This document shows, piece by piece, positions 25,625-33,685 of a stretch of DNA of 64,000 nt. The DNA is from Caloramator proteoclasticus DSM 10124 (GTDB lineage Bacteria; Bacillota; Clostridia; Clostridiales; Caloramatoraceae), in contig NZ_FQVG01000004.1 of NCBI RefSeq assembly GCF_900129265.1, positions 1-64,000 of the forward strand. Reading direction: 5' to 3'. The position numbers and the translations under genes were made by a program. The notes below the pieces were generated by a model. That model was not told the DNA's origin and made no database searches. It worked only from the letters and a program-made list of their open reading frames with translations. Within the stretch, counting starts at the first letter, position 1. The number at the start of each line of letters is the position of its first letter.

Positions 25625-27520
25625 ATGGAAATTTTGGTAGCAAAAACAGCAGGATTTTGTTTTGGAGTTAAAAAAGCCATTGAAAAGGCCTTTAATGAAA
25701 AGGGAGAGAGGATTTTTACTTATGGTCCTATAATTCACAATAAACAGGTTGTAGAAGAATTGAAAGATAGAGGAATTGATGTGGTTGAAAACTTGGATAA
25801 TATACAACCTAACGATAAAATTATAGTAAGGTCTCACGGGATTTCAAAGGGAGAATATGAGAAGATAGAACAAATGGGTGCTGTAATTGTAGATGCAACT
25901 TGTCCATATGTTAAACATATACATAAAATAGTTGAACAAAGATTTAATGATGGATATAAAATTATAATTGTTGGTGATGAAAATCATCCAGAGGTTAGGG
26001 GTATAAATGGTTGGTGTAACAATACTGCAATAATAATTAATGAAATAGAAGATTTAAATAAAATTGATAAAAACTTAGGAAGGATTTGTATAGTTGCACA
26101 AACTACCTTTAATCAAAATAAGTGGTATAAGATATCAGCAGAATTAATTAAATTTGCTAAAGAAATTCTAATTTACAATACTATCTGCAGTGCCACTGAT
26201 GAAAGACAAAATGAGGCGATAGAACTATCAAATAAAGTTGATGTTATGATTGTAATTGGTGGAAAAAATAGTTCGAATTCAAGAAAATTATATGAGATTT
26301 GTAGAGATAATTGTAAAAAAGCGATTTTCATTGAAGATGAGAATGAACTTAATTTAGATGAAGTTGCTGGTGCAAGTAAGGTTGGTATTACAGCGGGAGC
26401 ATCTACTCCAGATTATACAATTAAAGCAGTTATTGAAAAGTTAGATTCATTAAATAAATTAGAGGATAGAACTTATGAATCAGATGATGAAATAGATTAT
26501 AATTTTAAAAATCTTTCAGTTGGAGAAATAATAGAAGGAAGGGTAATACATATAACAAATGATGAAGTATTTTTTGATATAGGATATAAAGCTGATGGTA
26601 TATTACCTAAAAATTTAGCTTCTAATAGAATTATCAACTTAAAGGAAATATTCAAAATTGGAGATGTTTATGATTTAGAAGTAGTAAAGCTTTCAGATAA
26701 AGAAGGAAATGTTGTGTTGAGTAGATTAAATATAGAAAAATACGATATTTTAGAAGAGTTAGAAAAAATTAAAGAAGAAGGTATATTAATTAAAGTTAAG
26801 TTGATAAGTGAAATAAAGGGTGGTTATGAATGTTTATATAATAATATAAAGGCATTTTTACCTGAATCTCACTCTGGTATAACTCAAAGGGATGAAGTTA
26901 AAAATCTTTTTGGAAAGGAAATAGAAGTAAATATATTAGATGTAAAATTACAAAAGAATGATAGCATAGAAATTGTTGTTTCAAGAAAAAATGTAATTAA
27001 GAAGATTATGGAAGAAGAAAAAAGAAAATTTATTGAAGAATTGAGTTTTGGACAGGAATTAAAGGGAAGAATAAAATCCTTTATAGAATCTGGTATTTTT
27101 GTTACAGTAGGGCCTATTGATGTTTTTGTTCCTAATTCAGAGGTGTCTTGGGATAGAAAAGTAAAGCCTCAAAAGGAGTTTAAGATAAATCAAGAGGTCA
27201 ACATTGTTATAACAAAAATAAATAAAAATGAACATAAGGTATCAGGTAGTATTAAAAGGACTATGAAGGAACCTTGGGATGAATTTATTTCAAAGTATAA
27301 AGAAGGAGATGTAATAACAGGTAAAGTTGTTGCTTTTGCTGATTATGGAGCGTTTGTTGAAATAATTGAAGGAGTAGATGGCTTAATACACATTTCACAA
27401 ATAACAACAAGAAGAATTGATAAGCCAAGTGATTATTTAAAGATTGGTCAAGTAGTTAAACCTAAGATAATAAGTATTGATTATGATAAGAAAAAGGTTT
27501 CTCTTTCTTTAATAGTGTAA
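25625..27520 (+). CDS. ispH: Fusion of 4-hydroxy-3-methylbut-2-enyl diphosphate reductase and ribosomal protein S1
   Basis: A 631-residue two-part protein. Residues 1-280 are IspH (LytB), the last enzyme of the MEP isoprenoid pathway, with the three cluster cysteines C12 (GFCFGVKKA), C93 (DATCPYVK) and C188 (TICSATDERQ). Residues about 300-631 hold four S1 RNA-binding repeats, the last being the best conserved (GKVVAFADYGAFVEI, GLIHISQI). This fusion is known and typical in Clostridia. The S1 part is shorter than the six-domain proteobacterial S1. A terminator shared with the opposing gene follows. Confidence 0.95.
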   Translation: MEILVAKTAGFCFGVKKAIEKAFNEKGERIFTYGPIIHNKQVVEELKDRGIDVVENLDNIQPNDKIIVRSHGISKGEYEKIEQMGAVIVDATCPYVKHIHKIVEQRFNDGYKIIIVGDENHPEVRGINGWCNNTAIIINEIEDLNKIDKNLGRICIVAQTTFNQNKWYKISAELIKFAKEILIYNTICSATDERQNEAIELSNKVDVMIVIGGKNSSNSRKLYEICRDNCKKAIFIEDENELNLDEVAGASKVGITAGASTPDYTIKAVIEKLDSLNKLEDRTYESDDEIDYNFKNLSVGEIIEGRVIHITNDEVFFDIGYKADGILPKNLASNRIINLKEIFKIGDVYDLEVVKLSDKEGNVVLSRLNIEKYDILEELEKIKEEGILIKVKLISEIKGGYECLYNNIKAFLPESHSGITQRDEVKNLFGKEIEVNILDVKLQKNDSIEIVVSRKNVIKKIMEEEKRKFIEELSFGQELKGRIKSFIESGIFVTVGPIDVFVPNSEVSWDRKVKPQKEFKINQEVNIVITKINKNEHKVSGSIKRTMKEPWDEFISKYKEGDVITGKVVAFADYGAFVEIIEGVDGLIHISQITTRRIDKPSDYLKIGQVVKPKIISIDYDKKKVSLSLIV

Positions 27521-27532
27521 AAAAATTAATTT

Positions 27533-27566
27533 AAAATGCCAAGAACTCAGTTCTTGGCATTTTTGA
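27533..27566. terminator. Bidirectional terminator between ispH-rpsA and the pyrophosphatase gene
   Basis: A 14-bp perfect stem (27533-27546 with 27550-27563) with loop TCA, flanked by A's on the left and T's on the right, so it can serve both convergent genes. Confidence 0.9.
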
Positions 27567-27570
27567 TATT

Positions 27571-29211
27571 TTATTCAACTACAGCAGATAGTGGTGGGAT
27601 TACCTGTTTCTTTCTTGATACAACGCCTGGCAAGTAAACACTGTTTTCACCAAGCTGAACGTTAAAGGCTTTAGAAATTAATTCTTTATCTTCGCCTACA
27701 AATAGAGCTTCAGAACCTTCCTTAATTATATCTGTTAATAGAAGCATAATTAAGTTATAGTTTTTGGCTTTGCATAAGTTATCCATAAAGCTTATTAATT
27801 CCTTCTTTAAATCTTTTAGTGCATCTGTGTCCATTGTGTTGACTTGACCAACTCCGATTTTATATTTTCCAAGCGTAAATTCTTTGAAATCTTGATAGAA
27901 AATTTCTTCTGGAGTTTTTCCGCTTAATGATGTTCCGGCTTTAAACATTTCATCAGCAAATTTATCAATATCGATTCCTGCAATTTCAGCAAGTTTCTCT
28001 GCAGTCATTTTATCTATGTATGTGCAGGTAGGAGACTTAAATTTAAGTGTATCTGATAAAATAGCTGCACATAGGATTCCTGCAATTTGCTTTGAAGGTC
28101 TTATTCCGTTTTCAAAATAAATATTTGCAACTATTGTTGATGTACTACCTACAATTTCATTTCTAAAGTATATTGGTTTGCCTGTTTGAATATCGGCAAT
28201 TCTATGATGGTCAATTATTTCAAGAAGTTCTGCTTCATCAATTCCGTGAACAGATTGAGCTCTTTCGTTATGGTCCATTAAAATAACCTTTTTCTTCTTT
28301 TGTGATATTAGATGGTATCTGGAAATTGTTCCTATTAATTTATTATTATCATCCACAACAGGGTAGCTTCTAAATCTGGTTTGTAACATTTTTTCTTTTA
28401 TTTCATCAACAAAGTCATCCAGATTAAAACTTACTATATTTTCTTTTGTCATTACATATTTTACAGGAACACTTTGATTTATTAATCTTGCAGTTGTGAA
28501 GGTATCATTTGGAGTAACTATTATTATACATTTAAAGCTTTCTGCTAATTTTATTATTTCTTGTTCAATTTCTGAACCACCAGTTACAATTAATAGGTTT
28601 GCACCACTTTCTATTGCAACTTTTTGATTATCACTTCTGTTGCCAACAATTACAATATCACCCTTATCTACAAATGGCTTCATTTGTTCTGGTGCCATAG
28701 CAGCAATAACAACTTTGCCACTTGTATTGAATATATCTTGACTGCCAGTAATTAATTTTGCATTTAATGTTTCAATAATGTTTGAAAGTGGAGTTTTGCT
28801 GGTTGCAAGAATATTTGTGTCCAATGTACTCATATAGTTATTAGTGATATCTGATAATGTAACAATACCAATAAGTTTTTCATTTTCATCAACAACAGGA
28901 AGTGATTTAATATTATTTTTTTTCATTAATGACCAAGCAGTTTTAATTGAAATATCCTTTGAGACAGGTACAACCTTATCCATATTTAGATCTGCAACCT
29001 GAGGTTTAACAGTAGGCAAATACTCAGGTACAGGGATTCCAAAATAATTTAATATAAATTCAGTTTCCCTATTAATTTCACCTAATCTTTTTGGTTCAGC
29101 GTTATGCCCAAGTTTTCTTTTTAGTTCAGCATAAGCAATTGCAGAACAGATTGAATCTGAGTCAGGATTTCTGTGACCAGTAACATATATAACATCCTTC
29201 AATTTATTCAC
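27571..29211 (-). CDS. ppaC: Manganese-dependent inorganic pyrophosphatase with CBS-DRTGG-CBS insert
   Basis: A 546-residue family II pyrophosphatase of the regulated CBS type. The DHH catalytic part begins YVTGHRNPDSDSICSA (H and D metal ligands near residues 12-18). It is interrupted by a CBS motif (about 70-130), a DRTGG domain (about 140-245) and a second CBS motif (about 250-305), and resumes with the ligand motif IIDHHRIAD near 335. A DHHA2 domain ends the protein. Such enzymes are inhibited by AMP or ADP and activated by ATP or diadenosine polyphosphates. AGGAGGTG precedes the start. Confidence 0.93.
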   Translation of the reverse strand: MNKLKDVIYVTGHRNPDSDSICSAIAYAELKRKLGHNAEPKRLGEINRETEFILNYFGIPVPEYLPTVKPQVADLNMDKVVPVSKDISIKTAWSLMKKNNIKSLPVVDENEKLIGIVTLSDITNNYMSTLDTNILATSKTPLSNIIETLNAKLITGSQDIFNTSGKVVIAAMAPEQMKPFVDKGDIVIVGNRSDNQKVAIESGANLLIVTGGSEIEQEIIKLAESFKCIIIVTPNDTFTTARLINQSVPVKYVMTKENIVSFNLDDFVDEIKEKMLQTRFRSYPVVDDNNKLIGTISRYHLISQKKKKVILMDHNERAQSVHGIDEAELLEIIDHHRIADIQTGKPIYFRNEIVGSTSTIVANIYFENGIRPSKQIAGILCAAILSDTLKFKSPTCTYIDKMTAEKLAEIAGIDIDKFADEMFKAGTSLSGKTPEEIFYQDFKEFTLGKYKIGVGQVNTMDTDALKDLKKELISFMDNLCKAKNYNLIMLLLTDIIKEGSEALFVGEDKELISKAFNVQLGENSVYLPGVVSRKKQVIPPLSAVVE

Positions 29212-29235
29212 CTCCTAAAGAAATTACATTAAATT

Positions 29236-29265
29236 ATTATATACTATAAAGTGGTAAATAGTAAA
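29236..29265 (-). promoter_or_regulatory. Promoter for the pyrophosphatase gene
   Basis: Read on the minus strand: TTTACT (29265-29260), an 18-base spacer, TATAAT (29241-29236), about 25 bases before the start codon. Confidence 0.4.
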
Positions 29266-29362
29266 TACAAATAAAAAATTATAGAAAATTAAAACAAATA
29301 TAAAGTTATAGTATAAAGAAATTTTAAATATATATATAGAAGATGTAAGTGGGGGTGGTATT

Positions 29363-31975
29363 GTGCAACTTGATTTTGAAAACCAATTTTTAGATGGATT
29401 ATCAAGCATAGAAGCGAAAAAAAGGTTACAAAAATTTGGGTATAACGAAATTGTGGTAAATAAGAAAAAATCAAAGTTTAAAATATTTTTATCACAATTT
29501 AATGATTTTATTGTATGGGTATTGATAGCAGCTACAGTTATATCTGGAATTATGGGAGAAAAGGCTGATGCTATAACAATAATTGCAATTATTTTACTGG
29601 ATGCAATTTTAGGTTTTATACAGGAATATAGAACTGAAAAATCTTTAGAGGCACTTAAAAAATTGTCAGCACCTACTGCAAAGGTTATGAGGGATGGAAA
29701 GATAAGTATAGTTAATGCAGGTGAAGTTGTTATAGGAGATTTAATTGAAGTTGAAGCGGGAGATAGAGTACCTGCAGATGCAATAATTATAAAAAGTGAA
29801 GCTATAAAATGTGATGAGTCTATTTTAACAGGTGAATCAGTATCTGTTGAAAAAAAGAGCTACAATGGTAAAACTGCTTTAAAGGAAAACTACTTATATA
29901 TGGGATGTACGGTTACTAATGGAAAGGCACTTGCAAAGGTAATTGCAACAGGAATGAATACAGAGATGGGAAAAATTGCAAATATGCTGCAGAGTATCGA
30001 TGAGATGCGTACACCACTGCAGGAGAGGCTTGATAATTTAGGACAATATTTAGTTTATGTATGCTTAATAGTGTGTGGAATTGTTACAGTTACTGGTGTT
30101 TTAAGAGGTGAAAATATCTATGATATGTTCCTTATCGGTGTTAGCTTAGCGGTTGCTGCAATACCAGAAGGATTGCCTGCAATAGTTACAGTATCTTTAG
30201 CATTAGGAGTACAAAGAATGGTAAGAAAAAATGCATTGGTAAAAAAGCTACCAGCTGTAGAGACACTTGGTTGTACAAATGTTATATGTTCAGATAAAAC
30301 AGGTACGCTTACACAAAATAGGATGACAGTAAAGAAGGTTGTTTTGTATAATAAAGAAATTGATATAACTGGGGATGGATACGAATTTAAGGGTGATTTT
30401 TTTATAAATGGTATTAAAAAAAATATTGATTCTATAATGGATAGCAATCTACATAAATTATTAGATGCCTGTATTCTTTGTAATAATTCATATTATATAT
30501 TAGATAGAAAAAAAATAAATTTTTATGGGGATCCAACAGAAATAGCACTATTAGTGTTAGCTGAAAAAGCAAAATTAAGTAGAGAAAAATATAAAAATAC
30601 TTATAAAAGAATAAAGGAAATTCCATTTGATTCAGATAGAAAGATGATGTCTGTAGTTGTTTCAGATGGTAAAAATAAAATTATGTATACTAAGGGTGCT
30701 GTTGAAAGTATAATTAAAGCTTGTAGTTACATTGAAATAAATAATAAAGTAGTTCCTCTTGATTTAAATTATAAGCGAAGGATAATTGAACAAAATGAAA
30801 ATATGGCAAAAAATGCTCTAAGAGTTATAGCCTTTGCTTATAAAAATAATGAGTCTAATTTTATAGAAAAGGATTTGGTTTTTTTAGGTCTTGTTGGAAT
30901 GATGGATCCTCCAAGAAGAGAAGTTTTATATTCTGTTCAGGAGTGTAGGGCTGCAGGTATAAAACCTGTTATGATAACTGGAGATCATAAACTAACTGCA
31001 GAGGCGATTGCAAAGGAGATTCAGATAATAAATTCAAATGAATTGGTTTTAACAGGAGATGAATTAGATAATTTAAGTGATGAAAAGCTTGTTCAAAATA
31101 TTGATAAGATAGCTGTATTTGCAAGAGTAAGACCAGAACATAAATACAGAATTGTTAAGGCATATAAGAGTAAGGGGTATATAGTTGCTATGACGGGTGA
31201 TGGTGTTAATGATGCACCTGCTGTAAAGGAAGCAGATATAGGAATTGCTATGGGAATACAAGGAACGGATGTAACAAAGGAAGCAGCTGCAATGATTCTG
31301 ATGGATGACAATTTTTCAACTATTGTAGAGGCTGTACGTGAAGGAAGAGTAATATATGATAATATAAGAAAATTTATAAGATATCTTTTATCCTGTAATA
31401 TAGGTGAAATATTAACTATGTTTTTAGCAACAATATTAAAGTTGCCAGTACCTCTTATTCCGATTCAAATATTGCTGGTAAATTTAGCCACAGATGGTCT
31501 TCCAGCTATGGCACTTAGTTTAGAAGGAGCAGAAAATGATGTTATGTTCAGAAAACCAAGAAACAGAAAGGAGAGTATATTTTCTGAGGGATTATTATTT
31601 AAAATACTAAATAGGGGTGCATTAATTGGTATTTGTACAATACTATCCTTTGTTTACACATTGGTTAAATACGATTCTGATATAGTTTTGGCAAGGACTG
31701 TTGCGTTAAGTACTTTAATTATGTCGCAGCTTTTTCATGTTTTTGAATGTAGGAGTGAAAGACAATCTATATTTAACTTAGGAATTTTTACTAATGTATA
31801 TCTTGTATGGGCAGTTTTAACTTCATTTGTTATGTTGATTATAGTAGTATATATACCTATGTTCCAGACCATTTTTAAAACTAAATCACTTAACTTATGG
31901 CAGTGGATAATCGTTTTCATTTGTTCCGGTTTAATTTCAATTATTTCAAGTATAATTAATTATAAAAGGGGCTAA
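29363..31975 (+). CDS. Cation-transporting P-type ATPase (Ca2+ type, PII)
   Basis: An 870-residue P2A-type ATPase that pumps cations, probably Ca2+, out of the cytosol. The actuator motif TGES is at 156-159. The membrane motif PEGLP (268-272), typical of Ca2+ pumps, precedes the phosphorylation motif D311-KTGTLT. GDPTEIALL and the hinge MTGDGVNDAPA follow. Ten membrane helices in a 4+6 layout are visible. The start is GTG 29363 after a GGGGGTGG ribosome site. It is divergent from the pyrophosphatase gene. Calcium is the likely ion, but Mn2+ cannot be excluded. Confidence 0.88.
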   Translation: MQLDFENQFLDGLSSIEAKKRLQKFGYNEIVVNKKKSKFKIFLSQFNDFIVWVLIAATVISGIMGEKADAITIIAIILLDAILGFIQEYRTEKSLEALKKLSAPTAKVMRDGKISIVNAGEVVIGDLIEVEAGDRVPADAIIIKSEAIKCDESILTGESVSVEKKSYNGKTALKENYLYMGCTVTNGKALAKVIATGMNTEMGKIANMLQSIDEMRTPLQERLDNLGQYLVYVCLIVCGIVTVTGVLRGENIYDMFLIGVSLAVAAIPEGLPAIVTVSLALGVQRMVRKNALVKKLPAVETLGCTNVICSDKTGTLTQNRMTVKKVVLYNKEIDITGDGYEFKGDFFINGIKKNIDSIMDSNLHKLLDACILCNNSYYILDRKKINFYGDPTEIALLVLAEKAKLSREKYKNTYKRIKEIPFDSDRKMMSVVVSDGKNKIMYTKGAVESIIKACSYIEINNKVVPLDLNYKRRIIEQNENMAKNALRVIAFAYKNNESNFIEKDLVFLGLVGMMDPPRREVLYSVQECRAAGIKPVMITGDHKLTAEAIAKEIQIINSNELVLTGDELDNLSDEKLVQNIDKIAVFARVRPEHKYRIVKAYKSKGYIVAMTGDGVNDAPAVKEADIGIAMGIQGTDVTKEAAAMILMDDNFSTIVEAVREGRVIYDNIRKFIRYLLSCNIGEILTMFLATILKLPVPLIPIQILLVNLATDGLPAMALSLEGAENDVMFRKPRNRKESIFSEGLLFKILNRGALIGICTILSFVYTLVKYDSDIVLARTVALSTLIMSQLFHVFECRSERQSIFNLGIFTNVYLVWAVLTSFVMLIIVVYIPMFQTIFKTKSLNLWQWIIVFICSGLISIISSIINYKRG

Positions 31976-31992
31976 ATGCCCCTTTTATAATT
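31958..31992. terminator. Bidirectional terminator between the P-type ATPase and ldh
   Basis: A 15-bp perfect stem (31958-31972 with 31978-31992), loop TAAAT. It overlaps the 3' ends of both convergent genes. Confidence 0.9.
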
Positions 31993-32920
31993 CTAATTTA
32001 CTTATAATATCCTTCATTATATTGGCAGAATCCAATAATTTATTTTTTTCTTGTTCAGTTAAAGGTAATTCTAATACTTCTTCAACACCATTTTTGCCAA
32101 CTATTGTTGGAACACTTAATGCTACATCCTTTAATCCATATTTATTTTCTAAATAAGACGAAACAGTAAGTATACTCTTTTCATCTCTTGCTATACACTC
32201 AACTATACGTTTTACTGCAACAGCTACTGCATAATATGTAGCACCTTTTTTGTTTATTATTGTATAGGCAGAATTTCTCACGTCATTTAATATCTGCTCT
32301 TTAAATTGTCCGTTACAGGGATGATTACATATATTACAGAAATAATCTATTGATGTACCAGCAATGTTTGTTAAACTCCAGGCTGCTATTTCAGAGTCAC
32401 CGTGTTCTCCAATTATGTAACCGTGTATATTTCTTGGGTCGATTCCATAATGCTTACTTAAGAGGTATTTATATCTTGAACTATCAAGTACTGTGCCTGA
32501 TCCAATAACTTTATTTTTGGGTAGGCCTGAAATCTTTAATGTAACATATGTTAAAATGTCAACAGGATTAGTTACAATCAAATAAATAGCATCTTTATTA
32601 TACTTAACAAGTTTAGGTATCATATCTTTAAAAATTGAAACATTTTTCTTAACTAAATCAAGTCGTGTTTCTCCAGGTTTCTGATTTGCTCCAGCAGTTA
32701 TGATTATTATATCTGAATCCTTTACATCTGAAAATTCGCCAGAATATACTTCAACAGGAGACATTAATGGAACTCCGTGGCTTATATCAAGTGCATCTCC
32801 ATAGGCTTTATCCTTATTAATATCAATAATTACAATTTCTTCAGCAAGACCATTCATAGCAATTGTAAAAGCAGTAGTAGAACCAACAAATCCTGAACCA
32901 ATTATTGAAACTTTTTTCAT
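31985..32920 (-). CDS. ldh: L-lactate dehydrogenase
   Basis: A 311-residue NAD-dependent lactate dehydrogenase that reduces pyruvate to L-lactate and regenerates NAD+. The dinucleotide motif IIGSGFVGSTTAF, the substrate-binding TNPVDILTYV, the catalytic histidine in GEHGDSE near residue 176 and DVALSVPTIVG are present. Malate dehydrogenase is less likely, because the specificity loop ANQKPGETRLDL carries the glutamine typical of lactate enzymes. ATG 32920 is chosen since the in-frame GTG at 32929 lies within the AGGTGAT ribosome site. A promoter and dyad lie just upstream. Confidence 0.92.
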   Translation of the reverse strand: MKKVSIIGSGFVGSTTAFTIAMNGLAEEIVIIDINKDKAYGDALDISHGVPLMSPVEVYSGEFSDVKDSDIIIITAGANQKPGETRLDLVKKNVSIFKDMIPKLVKYNKDAIYLIVTNPVDILTYVTLKISGLPKNKVIGSGTVLDSSRYKYLLSKHYGIDPRNIHGYIIGEHGDSEIAAWSLTNIAGTSIDYFCNICNHPCNGQFKEQILNDVRNSAYTIINKKGATYYAVAVAVKRIVECIARDEKSILTVSSYLENKYGLKDVALSVPTIVGKNGVEEVLELPLTEQEKNKLLDSANIMKDIISKLEL

Positions 32921-32939
32921 ATATATCACCTCAAGGAAA

Positions 32940-32961
32940 ATTATTATTATATAACAATAAT
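32940..32961 (-). promoter_or_regulatory. Near-perfect 22-bp dyad between ldh -10 and start
   Basis: ATTATTATTAT (32940-32950) and ATAACAATAAT (32951-32961) form a palindrome with one mismatched pair. It overlaps the -10 element and the likely transcription start of ldh, a usual repressor position. The sequence is low-complexity AT, so chance is possible. Confidence 0.3.
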
Positions 32962-32985
32962 AAAAGATATGGTAAAGTTAGTCAA
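32957..32985 (-). promoter_or_regulatory. Promoter of ldh
   Basis: On the minus strand: TTGACT (32985-32980), a 17-base spacer and TATTAT (32962-32957). Confidence 0.55.
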
Positions 32986-33016
32986 TATTTAGTGTATATA
33001 TTTATGCATAAAATAA

Positions 33017-33042
33017 AAAGCATATGGTTGTCCACATGCTTT
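33017..33042 (-). terminator. Terminator of the small basic protein gene
   Basis: On the minus strand an 11-bp stem (33042-33032 with 33027-33017, one G-U pair) is followed by TTATTTTATG. It overlaps the stop codon of the gene ending at 33041. Confidence 0.7.
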
Positions 33043-33445
33043 ATTTTATAAATTGTCTTTGTTGCACTCTTTGTATTTTTTGATCTATTGGAATTAAATC
33101 TACTTTAGTTGTAAGGTTTCGTATGTTAAGTATTTGAATTACTTCAGAAGCTTCCTTTCCTTTTTTAGGCTTTAAACCTTGAATAATAACACTATGTCCT
33201 TGTCTTACATCAATAAAGGATGGCATCTTAAACCATTTTTTAGCTTTATATCTACATTTTATTACTGCTTTGCTTCTTTCAGGTTTTACAACAACATCAA
33301 CAGTTAGAATATTGAATATCCATAGTATTGTCTTTGTTGTAGTTTTAATGCTTAAAACGTGACCACTGAATTGGGTAAGCCTGTCACCATACTTTTTATA
33401 GTATGTTTCAGCATATTTTTTGGCAAGTGTCTCTCTAAAACTCAT
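33041..33445 (-). CDS. Small basic conserved hypothetical protein
   Basis: A 134-residue, lysine/arginine-rich protein that I cannot assign to a named family. A central hydrophobic strand (ILWIFNILTVDVVV, about 40-54) and RQGHSVIIQGLKPKKG near residue 82 suggest a small beta-barrel, perhaps OB-like; this is inference only. There is no signal peptide. A GGGGAG ribosome site precedes the ATG. It has its own terminator and is transcribed toward ldh. Confidence 0.6.
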   Translation of the reverse strand: MSFRETLAKKYAETYYKKYGDRLTQFSGHVLSIKTTTKTILWIFNILTVDVVVKPERSKAVIKCRYKAKKWFKMPSFIDVRQGHSVIIQGLKPKKGKEASEVIQILNIRNLTTKVDLIPIDQKIQRVQQRQFIK

Positions 33446-33540
33446 AATGACTCCCCTTTTCTAAATAATTTATTATTGCAATTATCTATTATATCATATT
33501 TTATTTTTCCCATATAGATGAAATTAATAAATTTATTTGT

Positions 33541-33569
33541 TTGAATTAAATGATTTTTTGTATTATAAT
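33541..33569 (+). promoter_or_regulatory. Promoter of the hyp-hydrogenase operon
   Basis: TTGAAT (33541-33546), a 17-base spacer, TATAAT (33564-33569). It gives a leader of roughly 110 bases before hypF, containing the short hairpin CAAACT/AGTTTG (33628-33649). Confidence 0.6.
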
Positions 33570-33653
33570 AATAACAGAATGATTAAATAAATGCAATAGG
33601 TGTCAAGAAGTATTGATAATACAGAAACAAACTGTTATAGTATAGTTTGGAGA

Positions 33654-33671
33654 TTGTTAAATATTTAATTA
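33654..33671 (+). promoter_or_regulatory. Rex-like site upstream of hypF
   Basis: TTGTTAA-ATAT-TTAATTA (33654-33671) matches the redox repressor Rex consensus TTGTTAA-N4-TTAACAA fully in the left half and mainly in the right half. It sits right before the hypF ribosome site, downstream of the promoter, so a roadblock mode would be needed. Confidence 0.3.
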
Positions 33672-33685
33672 GATAGGTGATAGGT

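Noticed and set aside
29212-29362. Metal-sensing riboswitch before the P-type ATPase
   Set aside because: The leader is plain AT-rich sequence without the paired elements of yybP-ykoY or similar classes.
33677-33685. GTG at 33677 as start of hypF
   Set aside because: The codon is inside the AGGTGAT ribosome site; TTG 33686 has proper spacing and begins where the acylphosphatase domain begins.
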